Shown piece after piece: positions 46,219 through 59,107 of a stretch of DNA of 64,000 nt (the stretch's first letter is position 1; the number at the start of each line of letters is the position of its first letter). Under the pieces are notes generated by a model. The model ran no database searches. It saw only the letters and a list, made by a program, of their open reading frames with translations, and had not been told where the DNA came from. The stretch comes from Lachnospiraceae bacterium (GTDB taxonomy: Bacteria; Bacillota; Clostridia; Lachnospirales; Lachnospiraceae): positions 34,737 through 98,736 of the forward strand of contig JAKSSF010000003.1 in NCBI GenBank assembly GCA_024403235.1, given 5' to 3'. The position numbers and the translations under genes are program-made.

Positions 46219-46896
46219 TTATAGACGATTTACTTCATATTTTTCCTTGGTTAAAAGGCAATTTTTCAAAGACTGGAAACGATCCTGCACTTCTCCCTCC
46301 GGAATCTCAATATCCATCACAAGAGCCATAGTTGTAATCATATCGTTAGTAATCCTTGATTGCATGGATACTAAAATATTCAGTCTTTCTTCATAGGTAG
46401 TTGCATCCAAAAATGCTTCCACCCCAGGGTCCAAGGTGGGTTCAGATTCCATCACTTCAATACTACTAACAGATGATGTATCCGGTGTTTTATTTACATG
46501 TAATTCTGTGTCGTTTGAGTTATCAAAAGACACTTTCTTCTCTTGTTGCACTACACTAACTTCTGGAACGCTTCCCATATCCATTCCAGGAACAAGTTCA
46601 AATCGCATTTTCTGTGCGCAATTAGGATATTTATCTTTATCTACTGGTTCCATAAACATATTTAAAGGCCTTACATAGACCGGCATATCGCCATATAATC
46701 CCTGATAGACTACCATCTTTTCTTCTGTCTCAGAGTGGATTGCAATAGTTAAAACACGATATAAGTTTCCTTTGAAATGTTTATAGATTTCGTTCTGTTT
46801 TGGTTCCAAAAGATTCACCATCCTATCTAATATCTTTTGTATTAGTTTGACCGATTCCTTGGATTTTGTCAATGCAAGGTTGTTTGTTCCTATCAT
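46219..46896 (-). CDS. DUF1653 domain protein
   Basis: 225 aa from the ATG at 46896; no clear ribosome site, and a second Met at 46821 (MVNLLEPKQNEIYKHFKG) is an alternative. The segment YKHFKGNLYRVLTIAIHSET, with MVVYQGLYGDMPVYVRPLNMF, is DUF1653. The rest is acidic and Ser/Thr-rich with a helical end. No enzymatic motif is visible. It lies 5 bp after the small secreted protein gene and 30 bp before the SfsA-MutY gene, so coupling is likely. Confidence 0.75.
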   Translation of the reverse strand: MIGTNNLALTKSKESVKLIQKILDRMVNLLEPKQNEIYKHFKGNLYRVLTIAIHSETEEKMVVYQGLYGDMPVYVRPLNMFMEPVDKDKYPNCAQKMRFELVPGMDMGSVPEVSVVQQEKKVSFDNSNDTELHVNKTPDTSSVSSIEVMESEPTLDPGVEAFLDATTYEERLNILVSMQSRITNDMITTMALVMDIEIPEGEVQDRFQSLKNCLLTKEKYEVNRL

Positions 46897-46901
46897 TCTT
46901 T

Positions 46902-47267
46902 TTAATAAATAGACACGCGAATATGATCTTCATAGGAAATATCACATACCTTTAATGGTACTTGCCGAATCATTTCAAATAACGCTCGTTCTTGTTCTTT
47001 ATTTCCCACTTCCAAACGTTTATGATGCACCTCAACAGTATATTCTCTGTTACCTGAAGTGTCTTTCAAATAATATAACATTACGCCAGCATGTCTATAC
47101 TCTTTTCTAATAACTTCTTTAACCGTCTCTAAATACGCATCTTCTGCCTGCTTATATACTTCCCTGGGAATTTCTTTATTGGAAAAAGCTCTGCTTACAA
47201 AAGACACCGATCCCAAGAGTGTTGCTATACATACTACTAAAATGATTCTTCTACTAATTCTTTTCAT
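46902..47267 (-). CDS. Small secreted or membrane-anchored protein of unknown function
   Basis: 121 aa. An N-terminal basic segment and hydrophobic stretch (RRIILVVCIATLLGSVSFVS) form a signal peptide or anchor. The remaining 90 residues are charged, with a predicted helix (PREVYKQAEDAYLETVKEVI) and beta strands. I do not recognise a family. It is the first gene of a run with the DUF1653 and SfsA-MutY genes. Confidence 0.65.
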   Translation of the reverse strand: MKRISRRIILVVCIATLLGSVSFVSRAFSNKEIPREVYKQAEDAYLETVKEVIRKEYRHAGVMLYYLKDTSGNREYTVEVHHKRLEVGNKEQERALFEMIRQVPLKVCDISYEDHIRVSIY

Positions 47268-47404
47268 TAATCTATTCCTGCCTTTCTGATCTGATATGAC
47301 ACATTTTCATTTCATTTCGCTCATACTGCATGTGCCGCAGCACCTATAATCAGAATACAGGAATCATTGTCCCATAAATTACCCAGTTGGTTTTAGGGCA
47401 ATAA

Positions 47405-47431
47405 AAAAGTGGTGGAAAATCCACCACTTTT
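47405..47431 (-). terminator. Terminator after rubrerythrin
   Basis: AAAAGTGGTGG (47405-47415) pairs with CCACCACTTTT (47421-47431), with a T run on the minus strand. Confidence 0.85.
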
Positions 47432-47441
47432 CTCAAAAATC

Positions 47442-47978
47442 TTAGTAATTTTCTTTTCTTACTTCAAAGTAAGCCTGTGGATGATTGCATACAGGACAAA
47501 CTTCCGGAGCCTTTGTGCCAACTACGATATGGCCACAGTTTCTACATTCCCAAACCTGAACACCTGCTTTTTCAAATACCTGTTTTGATTCCACATTATT
47601 CAAAAGAGCTCGATATCTTTCTTCGTGAGATTTTTCGATAGCTGCTACACCACGGAATCTAGCCGCCAACTCAGGGAAACCTTCTTCTTCCGCTTCTCTA
47701 GCCATTCTGTCGTACATATCTGTCCATTCTGCATTTTCACCTTCTGCAGCATGTAAAAGATTTGTAGCGGTATCTCCCAACTCGCCCAACTCTTTGAACC
47801 ACAATTTTGCATGTTCCTTCTCATTGTTTGCGGTATCTAAGAACAATGCTGCAATCTGCTCATACCCTGCTTTTTTTGCTACTGATGCAAAGTAGGTATA
47901 TTTGTTTCTTGCCTGTGATTCGCCAGCAAAAGCCTCCCATAAATTCTTCTCTGTTTTTGTTCCTGCATATTTGCTCAT
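47442..47978 (-). CDS. rbr: Rubrerythrin
   Basis: 178 aa. A four-helix ferritin-like domain (about 1-135) supplies the di-iron ligands ([37 protein letters not shown]). The C-terminal rubredoxin domain has CRNCG and CPVCNHP. It reduces hydrogen peroxide and protects anaerobes from oxygen stress. A remnant of a second copy's end occurs at 54.3 kb. Confidence 0.96.
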   Translation of the reverse strand: MSKYAGTKTEKNLWEAFAGESQARNKYTYFASVAKKAGYEQIAALFLDTANNEKEHAKLWFKELGELGDTATNLLHAAEGENAEWTDMYDRMAREAEEEGFPELAARFRGVAAIEKSHEERYRALLNNVESKQVFEKAGVQVWECRNCGHIVVGTKAPEVCPVCNHPQAYFEVRKENY

Positions 47979-48002
47979 TTTCTTTCTCCTTTTTGAAAAT
48001 TA

Positions 48003-52880
<4,878 letters not shown>

Positions 52881-52995
52881 TGTAATCAACACCTTTCTAC
52901 GTGCATATGTAGAGTTACCTACTCAATATTATAAACCAAAGTAGTTCCTATTACAATTCCCCAAAATAAATATTGGAGAACATAGTTTAAAATGG

Positions 52996-53022
52996 AAAAA
53001 CCATCCCGAAGGATGGCTTTTT
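52996..53022. terminator. Terminator after the FMN-reductase-like gene
   Basis: AAAAACCATCC (52996-53006), CGAA loop, GGATGGCTTTTT (53011-53022); a compact tetraloop hairpin usable in both directions. Confidence 0.85.
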
Positions 53023-53037
53023 ATGTTCATATCGATA

Positions 53038-53655
53038 TTAATTAATAAAATTCGTCAATACACTGTCTTCTGTTTCAGGCATACCGTATGTTTTAATCCC
53101 CAAAGCAATACTCTTCATCAAGAAAGACATATTTCTTGCCAGAGTACGCATCGTCTGTCTGCCTTCTTCGTCAAGTTTTGCATCCCCCGGAGTCAATCCG
53201 TGAATGCTATTCCAATAATTGCTGGAGGCAACCGGCATACCGGACATCGTAAAGAACTTATTTAGTTCATCAAAGGCAGAAGAACAGCCGCCTCTTCTGG
53301 CACAAACCACACTGGCACCTACCTTCATGGTTTTGTCGAAATGTGTGCTATAGAATAATCTCTGCAAAAGTGCTACAAGAGTGGCATTGGCAGATCCAAA
53401 GTAAACAGGGCTGGCTACTACTAAACCATCTGCCTCGCGGAATTTTAAGGCAATGTCATTTACAATATCATTCACTACACATTCTCCCGAGTAAGCACAG
53501 CCACCACAAGCGGCACAACCGCGGATTGCCTTTTTCCCTACTACAATAGTTTCATATTCAATGCCTTCTTTTGCAAATACCTTTTCCATTTCCTGTAATG
53601 CAATTGCAGTATTTCCATTTTCCTTAGAACTTCCGTTTAATATAAGTACTTTCAT
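53038..53655 (-). CDS. NADPH-dependent FMN reductase/flavodoxin-family oxidoreductase
   Basis: 205 aa from the ATG at 53653-53655 (MKVLILNGSSKENGNT, phosphate loop), with GAGGAA upstream. ADGLVVASPVYFGSAN is typical of the WrbA/iron-sulfur flavoprotein group. A Cys-rich segment RGCAACGGCAYSGEC near residue 55 may bind a metal or an iron-sulfur cluster. The electron partner is unknown. Confidence 0.85.
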   Translation of the reverse strand: MKVLILNGSSKENGNTAIALQEMEKVFAKEGIEYETIVVGKKAIRGCAACGGCAYSGECVVNDIVNDIALKFREADGLVVASPVYFGSANATLVALLQRLFYSTHFDKTMKVGASVVCARRGGCSSAFDELNKFFTMSGMPVASSNYWNSIHGLTPGDAKLDEEGRQTMRTLARNMSFLMKSIALGIKTYGMPETEDSVLTNFIN

Positions 53656-53763
53656 ATTTTTCCTCTTTTCTTTATGGAATGTCATTTTCCTATAGTATAA
53701 AATGCTTGTATCTATTATTCAAATAAAATCTTCTTGAGAATGCTTACATATCACTTTTCATAC

Positions 53764-54201
53764 CTAAATCATTTGAATTAAATAGAACACAAAATAGGCA
53801 ATCCATCCAAAGGAAAATAATCCTAATACAATGATAAATCCCGTTACCCTATCCCATACTACAGTTTTCTTCTTCCCTCTACGTATCCTAACCTTTACTG
53901 ATTTTTGCGAATATAATCTTCTCTCCCAGATTTGGTCAGTCGGGAATATATTACGATAGGTTTTCCCTTCAATTTCATAAAAAGCATAGGGAATGCCTAT
54001 TCCATCTCTTTTGATTTCCAAAAAAGACGCAGAAACTTTCTTTGTAAAGCAAAACGCTAGCAAGGCTATTGCAAAGAATAAAAAAAACAGCAGCGCGATA
54101 ATTACAATCCCCCAGAAAACAAACAAAATCAGGGGCAGCGCAGGCTGCCCCAAGATAAAATAAATTACTATAATAATAAATACCGTTAAAATGTATTCCA
54201 T
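53764..54201 (-). CDS. Uncharacterised membrane protein
   Basis: 145 aa. Two N-terminal membrane helices (about 4-25 and 27-52), a middle soluble part (SASFLEIKRDGIGIPYAFYEIEGKTYRN), and a C-terminal helix (about 120-142). Ribosome site GAAGGAAA. I do not recognise a family. Confidence 0.6.
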   Translation of the reverse strand: MEYILTVFIIIVIYFILGQPALPLILFVFWGIVIIALLFFLFFAIALLAFCFTKKVSASFLEIKRDGIGIPYAFYEIEGKTYRNIFPTDQIWERRLYSQKSVKVRIRRGKKKTVVWDRVTGFIIVLGLFSFGWIAYFVFYLIQMI

Positions 54202-54280
54202 ACCACTTTTTCCTTCTTTTGTATTCTATACCATCTGCAGTTTTCAATTTGCTTTTTCATAGGATATTTAAGCATAACAT

Positions 54281-54317
54281 AAGGCTCTGCTCCACATCAA
54301 TGGGCAGAGCCTTTTTT
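54281..54317. terminator. Hairpin terminator next to the rubrerythrin remnant
   Basis: AAGGCTCTGC (54281-54290) pairs with GCAGAGCCTT (54304-54313), with TTTT after it on the plus strand and an A run before it on the minus strand. It is probably the old terminator of a lost rubrerythrin gene, now ending the hydrogenase transcript. Confidence 0.7.
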
Positions 54318-54320
54318 ATT

Positions 54321-54362
54321 CTAGTAATTTTCTTTTCTTACTTCAAAGAATGCTTGTGGGTG
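54321..54362 (-). pseudogene. Rubrerythrin 3' end remnant (last 13 codons and stop)
   Basis: The minus strand reads [13 protein letters not shown] and stop, against [13 protein letters not shown] at the end of the intact rbr (47442). The DNA differs at several bases, so it came from a divergent paralogue rather than a recent copy. Nothing of the rest of the gene is present; the upstream sequence is the hydrogenase C-terminus, whose stop is at 54364. Confidence 0.85.
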
Positions 54363-54363
54363 T

Positions 54364-55743
54364 TTATATTACATTTCGTTTTAATATTTCACTTCTATCT
54401 GTATACATTGTATGTAACATCTTTTCCGCTAATTCGCTCAAGGGTTTTTCATAGAACTCTTCATAAATACGGATAATATCCGGATTCTCATGGCTCTTTC
54501 GTAAGGTCATTGCCTCATCCTTTGTATATAAACTCTGGATTCTGGCTTTTCTTACTGCATCCTTGTCCTTCATGATGTCTTTGGGTTGCCCGCCACCACC
54601 GATACATCCTCCGGGACAAGTCATAACTTCTACAAAATGATATTTCTTTTCCCCATTTTTAATCTGTTCAATGACCTTTGCTGCATTTGCTGTACCATAT
54701 ACTACAGCAACATTAACATCCAAATCTCCTACCTTTAAGGTAGCTTCTCTAACACCTTCATAGCCTCTCACCGGAGTCAAGTTAAATAAAACTTCAGGGG
54801 ATTTTTCTTTTGTAATATATTCATATGCAGTACGAAGCGCGGCTTCCATGACTCCACCGGTATTTCCAAAGATCACACCTGCACCGGAAGCTTCTCCCAT
54901 AAAGTCATCGTAATCGCTATCTTCCAAGGACGCAAAATCAATCCCCTCTTCTTTGGCCCATTTTGCAAGCTCTCTGGTTGTGATCACATAATCCATATCC
55001 CGCAAGCCTTCTATGCCTAAATACTTTGCAGCATCACTCATTTCCTCTCTGCGAATCTCAAATTTCTTTGCAGTACAGGGTGTTAAGGCAACATTTACGA
55101 TACTTTCCGGATTCAGTCCCTTTTTCTTTGCAAAAAAGGTTTTAATGGTAGGTCCCTGCATACCAATAGGGCTTTTCGCTGTGGAAATATGGGGCATCAT
55201 TTCCGGATAGTAGGTTTCCACATACTTTACCCAAGCAGGACAACAGCTGGTAAACTGTGGAAGTGGTGCTGTATGCCTGGTTACTCTCTCAATCAATTCA
55301 CTGGCTTCTTCTACGATAGTCAAATCTGCGGAAAAATTCGTATCCAACACAAAGTTTACGCCCAATTTTCTTAGTAAAGCAACCATTTTCCCTTGCACAA
55401 AGCTGCCATCCGGCATGCCAAATTCTTCTCCTAAAGCAGCTCTTACGGAAGGTGAAGTACTCACAATAACCACCTTTTCCGGATCCAAAACAGCTTTTCT
55501 CACATCCGGATACTCATACTTTTCTGTAATACTGTCAACAGGACAGACATTCGCACACTGTCCGCAGTTGATACATACCGCTTCGTTGCAGGTTTGTTCC
55601 AATGTGTAGGTTCCATGTATCCCTATATAATTGGTACAAACTTCCTTACACATACCGCATTTGATACATTTTTCCTCGTTACGACAAATGCTGGGATTGT
55701 TTTCTTCGATGGGCACACGCACATCTAATGGTAAATGATTCAT
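54364..55743 (-). CDS. [FeFe]-hydrogenase-like iron-sulfur protein
   Basis: 459 aa from the ATG at 55741-55743 (MNHLPLDVRVP; AGGAGA upstream). The N-terminal bacterial ferredoxin domain has CIKCGMCKEVC and CINCGQCANVCP. The H-cluster motifs are L1 TSCCPAW, L2 TPCTAKKFE and L3 EVMTCPGGCIGGGGQP. The short layout suggests a soluble hydrogenase that takes or gives electrons to ferredoxin, or a sensory/partner form; the group is not settled. A Y-family polymerase cluster lies upstream. Confidence 0.9.
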   Translation of the reverse strand: MNHLPLDVRVPIEENNPSICRNEEKCIKCGMCKEVCTNYIGIHGTYTLEQTCNEAVCINCGQCANVCPVDSITEKYEYPDVRKAVLDPEKVVIVSTSPSVRAALGEEFGMPDGSFVQGKMVALLRKLGVNFVLDTNFSADLTIVEEASELIERVTRHTAPLPQFTSCCPAWVKYVETYYPEMMPHISTAKSPIGMQGPTIKTFFAKKKGLNPESIVNVALTPCTAKKFEIRREEMSDAAKYLGIEGLRDMDYVITTRELAKWAKEEGIDFASLEDSDYDDFMGEASGAGVIFGNTGGVMEAALRTAYEYITKEKSPEVLFNLTPVRGYEGVREATLKVGDLDVNVAVVYGTANAAKVIEQIKNGEKKYHFVEVMTCPGGCIGGGGQPKDIMKDKDAVRKARIQSLYTKDEAMTLRKSHENPDIIRIYEEFYEKPLSELAEKMLHTMYTDRSEILKRNVI

Positions 55744-55793
55744 TCTTACTGTTCTCCTATCTTTTCTTTTTTGCAAGTAGATATTTGTCTACT

Positions 55794-55988
55794 CTAAGTT
55801 TCTCCTTCTAAATATTCCATTTGTTTTGATTCAATAGCATCCTCATGTCCCTTTAATGCTGCAAAAGGAGCAAAAATTTTGGAGCGATCCAAAATATCCA
55901 TAGGTGGATGTTTTCGTTTTTTCCCGGGAAAGGGATAGGGAAGATGAATTATATCATCATATTTATGGGTTTCTGTTATTTTAGGCAC
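55794..55988 (-). CDS. Small Y-family polymerase partner protein (YolD-like context)
   Basis: 64 aa. It contains KYDDIIHLPYPFPGKKRKHPPM, then DRSKIFAPFAALKGHEDAI, a pattern I recognise from small proteins that follow UmuC/DinB-type genes in Firmicutes. The start overlaps the polymerase gene by 8 bp. Function unknown; a polymerase accessory role is inferred from context. Confidence 0.65.
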   Translation of the reverse strand: MPKITETHKYDDIIHLPYPFPGKKRKHPPMDILDRSKIFAPFAALKGHEDAIESKQMEYLEGET

Positions 55989-57360
55989 GATGTCCTCCTA
56001 TCTGTTGATTACGATCTCTAGCGGTAGCCCCTTCTTCTAAATTTGTTCCTTTCAAAATGGCATTTTTCCCATATTTCTTCTTAATAGAAAGCATGGCTTC
56101 CTGTAAGGCTCTTTCCTTTTTATCCGATGTCAAATCGGAAAATAAATCTAACTGTTCATATTCACTCTCATCCGAAAGATTGTTGGCGGACAGAGTAATT
56201 CTTCTGGACAATAAATCTCTTGGTACAATTCTGTCATACAATGATAACACCTGTTCCATAATTCGTTTTGTACTGTTTGTAGGTTCTCCCAGGTTAGCAG
56301 TTCCATGGGCTGCCTTAGGCACCATCCTGCCATAGCGATCTATGTGTATTTCTCCTTGATAGGTCGTATTTTCCTGCTCTAAATTCACGCGATCGAATCC
56401 AATTGTAACAGTGACTGAATCGGTCATTTTCTTTTTTTCCACCAATTCCAGTACCATTTGGTCTGTCATTTCCTTTACCACGATTCTGGTTTTTGTAAAA
56501 TCATAGGGTTCCTGTAAAACCTGTCCGGAAGAAATACTATTGGTTTGCGGACGAAAGGCTTTGATAGATTTCATGGTACAAGGTTCATAGCCCCAGGCAT
56601 GATCAATCAATAATTCTGCATCAATTCCAAATATTTTATATAGCAAATCTTCATTTTCTATAGATGTTCTTGCAATATCTCCCATGGTATACATACCACA
56701 TTGAGAAAGGCGTTTAACAGTTCCCTGCCCAATCCGCCAAAAATCCGTTAATGGAGTATGATCCCACAAATATTTGCGATAAGACATTTCGTCCAGACTG
56801 GCTATGCGAACGCCGTCTTTATCCGGCTGTACATGTTTTGCCAAAACATCCATTGCAATTTTACAAAGATACAGGTTTGTACCAATCCCTGCGGTGGCAG
56901 TAATTCCCGTATGTTCCAGCACATCTCGAATCATGGTCATAGCCAGGTCATGAGCATTCATATGATACAAATCTAAGTAGTCCGTCACATCCATAAAACA
57001 TTCATCGATAGAATATACATGTATGTCCTCTGCACTAATATAAGAAAGATAGATTTCATAGATTTCCGCAGACACTTCTATGTAGCGCCCCATTCTAGGG
57101 GGCGCAACATGAAACGAGATTTCTTCTCCCGTTTGTGCCTCCACCTGTTTTACCTTCTGCAGCACCTCAAATAATCTGGCACGACCGGAGATTCCATAGG
57201 CTTTTAAAGCCGGTGACACAGCCAGGCAAATAGTTTTTTCGGTACGGGTTGGGTCTGCCACAACCAGTCTGGCAGTTAACGGATCCAGGCCTCTTTCCAT
57301 ACACTCAATGGAGGCATAGAAAGATTTTAAATCGATTGCAATATAGGTTCTGTTTTTCAA
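55981..57360 (-). CDS. Y-family DNA polymerase (UmuC/DinB/UvrX type)
   Basis: 459 aa. YIAIDLKSFYASIEC carries the first catalytic Asp and the steric-gate region, VYSIDECFMDVTDYL the second Asp/Glu pair. The little-finger domain is at about 240-350. It is a translesion polymerase of the long UmuC/UvrX-like group. The best start is TTG at 57358-57360 with GGAGG 6 bp upstream; an ATG nearby is out of frame. It starts 20 bp after the spoVAE stop. No SOS box is seen directly upstream. Confidence 0.88.
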   Translation of the reverse strand: MKNRTYIAIDLKSFYASIECMERGLDPLTARLVVADPTRTEKTICLAVSPALKAYGISGRARLFEVLQKVKQVEAQTGEEISFHVAPPRMGRYIEVSAEIYEIYLSYISAEDIHVYSIDECFMDVTDYLDLYHMNAHDLAMTMIRDVLEHTGITATAGIGTNLYLCKIAMDVLAKHVQPDKDGVRIASLDEMSYRKYLWDHTPLTDFWRIGQGTVKRLSQCGMYTMGDIARTSIENEDLLYKIFGIDAELLIDHAWGYEPCTMKSIKAFRPQTNSISSGQVLQEPYDFTKTRIVVKEMTDQMVLELVEKKKMTDSVTVTIGFDRVNLEQENTTYQGEIHIDRYGRMVPKAAHGTANLGEPTNSTKRIMEQVLSLYDRIVPRDLLSRRITLSANNLSDESEYEQLDLFSDLTSDKKERALQEAMLSIKKKYGKNAILKGTNLEEGATARDRNQQIGGHRA

Positions 57361-57380
57361 TCCATACCTCCTAAATTAAA

Positions 57381-57737
57381 TTATTTTTTAATTTTTGGCG
57401 AAAATATAAAGCTTGACAAATATCCAAAAATCAAAGCCCCACTACAGCCAACGGCTGCTGCTGAAAATCCACCGGTAAAAAGTCCCATAAAACCATTGGT
57501 TTCTACCGCTGATTTCACACCGTTCATAAGCACATCTCCAAATCCTAATAAAGGAACTGTAATTCCTGCTCCGGCAAATTCTTTTAGGGGTTCAAATAAA
57601 CCAATAAAACTAAGGAAAGACCCACCTACTACCAGTAACACCATAATTCTTCCCGGTAACAGTTTAGTCTTCTCCATAAGAACCTGTACAAGGGCACAAA
57701 CAAGCCCACCTATCACAAATGCTTTCACATACTCCAT
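57381..57737 (-). CDS. spoVAE: Stage V sporulation protein AE
   Basis: 118 aa, about three or four membrane helices. The SpoVAE signature is PLLGFGDVLMNGVKSAVETNGFMGLFTGG. SpoVAC, SpoVAD and SpoVAE take up dipicolinic acid into the forespore. Here spoVAD is 1.4 kb upstream, with three unrelated genes between. Confidence 0.92.
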   Translation of the reverse strand: MEYVKAFVIGGLVCALVQVLMEKTKLLPGRIMVLLVVGGSFLSFIGLFEPLKEFAGAGITVPLLGFGDVLMNGVKSAVETNGFMGLFTGGFSAAAVGCSGALIFGYLSSFIFSPKIKK

Positions 57738-57827
57738 CTTTTTCCTGATCCTTTCTTCTACTCAACACACTTATAGTATTTGCAATCAGGAATGATTTAT
57801 GCGAAACACATTTATCTTTCTAAACAT

Positions 57828-58334
57828 TTATGTTAGATGACGATATACCTTAGTAATCTCTTCCACAATCTGACGGATATTTTTGCCCTCACAGGAAATG
57901 GTCAATTGAGCATATTTTTCATATAGCGGAATTCGTTCCTCATATAGTCCTTGTAAAGTCTGCCCCTCTTTTAAAGTAACGCCTCGTTCCTTTAAATCTC
58001 CCAGACGATCTGCAATTTCCGATAAACTAAGTTCCAAGTAAACCACCAAACCAATTTGAGACAGATGCTCCATGGCCGTTTTTCCATAAATAGCACTACC
58101 GCCGGTAGCAATCACTGCTTTTTCTACCTGCAATTCTCCATTGATTTGATTTTCGATTTCCCAAAAACCTTCTACACCGTGTTCCTCAATTAGCTCATGC
58201 AGCAATTTATCGCATTTTTCTTGAATCACCAAATCAGAATCCACAAAACGAAAGCCAAGTTTTTTTGCCAGAACTACACCTACTGTACTCTTTCCGGCTC
58301 CCGGCATGCCAATCAATACCACATTCTTTTTCAT
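57828..58334 (-). CDS. Shikimate kinase-like protein, divergent substrate site
   Basis: 168 aa, P-loop kinase of the AroK family: GMPGAGKST (Walker A) and FVDSD (Asp pair). Two shikimate-related features differ: the F-R-x-x-E motif reads FWEIE, so the Arg is Trp, and the GGG loop reads GGS (ATGGSAIY). The lid lacks the usual R-P-L-L and reads RGVTLKEG. A related subgroup appears to exist in Clostridia. It may use another substrate; true shikimate kinase activity is uncertain. It is flanked by spoVAE and ridA. Confidence 0.8.
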   Translation of the reverse strand: MKKNVVLIGMPGAGKSTVGVVLAKKLGFRFVDSDLVIQEKCDKLLHELIEEHGVEGFWEIENQINGELQVEKAVIATGGSAIYGKTAMEHLSQIGLVVYLELSLSEIADRLGDLKERGVTLKEGQTLQGLYEERIPLYEKYAQLTISCEGKNIRQIVEEITKVYRHLT

Positions 58335-58340
58335 GAAGCC

Positions 58341-58718
58341 TTATTCTCCCAAGTAAGCAATTACTTCTACTTCGCACAAAACATCTTTTGGTAATTTTTT
58401 TACAGCCACACAGCTTCTGGCAGGCTTTTCCGTAAAGTATTTTTCATATACCTGATTAAAAGCTCCAAAATCTCCCATATCCTCCAAAAAGCAGGTTGTT
58501 TTTACAACTTTACTATACTCTGTACCTGCCGCAGAAAGAATGGCGCCAATATTTTTCATTACCTGTTCTGTTTGTTCTACAATTCCCTGGGCCTCAATCT
58601 GTCCGTTTTCCGGATTAATAGGGATTTGTCCGGAAGCGAATAAAAAATCGCCTGCCACAATAGCCTGAGAATAAGGTCCAATCGCTGCGGGGGCTTTATT
58701 TGTTGTAATTTTTTTCAT
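58341..58718 (-). CDS. RidA family reactive-intermediate deaminase
   Basis: 125 aa, standard length. KAPAAIGPYSQAI, then ASGQIPINPENG, and the catalytic-site Arg in KPARSCVAVKKLPKDVLCEVEVIA are all present. RidA hydrolyses 2-aminoacrylate and similar imines made by PLP enzymes. It follows a small unknown gene and precedes the shikimate-kinase-like gene with a 6-bp gap. Confidence 0.92.
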   Translation of the reverse strand: MKKITTNKAPAAIGPYSQAIVAGDFLFASGQIPINPENGQIEAQGIVEQTEQVMKNIGAILSAAGTEYSKVVKTTCFLEDMGDFGAFNQVYEKYFTEKPARSCVAVKKLPKDVLCEVEVIAYLGE

Positions 58719-58754
58719 CTGTATATCTCCTTCTTAATTTATGATTTAATTTTT

Positions 58755-58985
58755 TTATTCTTCAAAGGCAACTTTTACATAAAAACCTCTTTCATTTTCT
58801 ATAACAGAAAGCACCTTACCTTCCTTTGCTAATAATCTCTCACGAAAGGGGAAGTTACCTGACATAGCAAGGGATGGATCAATGGTGTAATAATAGTTAC
58901 TTGGTAATACACCTTCCGTAACATGTACCACATCTCCTTCCTGCAATAATCCCGGTCGTTCCATTTTAAATTCTATTTCTCTCAT
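58755..58985 (-). CDS. Small protein of unknown function between spoVAD and ridA
   Basis: 76 aa from the second of two adjacent ATGs (58983-58985), which is better placed after GGAG (8 bp). It begins MREIEFKMERPGLLQEGDVVHV, with no membrane helix. The pattern of short beta strands (GDVVHV, GKVLSVIE, FYVKVAFEE) suggests a small beta fold. I do not recognise a family. Confidence 0.65.
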   Translation of the reverse strand: MREIEFKMERPGLLQEGDVVHVTEGVLPSNYYYTIDPSLAMSGNFPFRERLLAKEGKVLSVIENERGFYVKVAFEE

Positions 58986-59107
58986 CATTTCTCTCCAGTA
59001 TTTTTGTACTACTTAATCTAATGCAAGTATACCAAGCACCCTTTCTTTTCTCAAGAGTATTTCCTCTGTTTTTCCGCTTCGTATATTCCATCTTGAATTC
59101 CTTTTGA

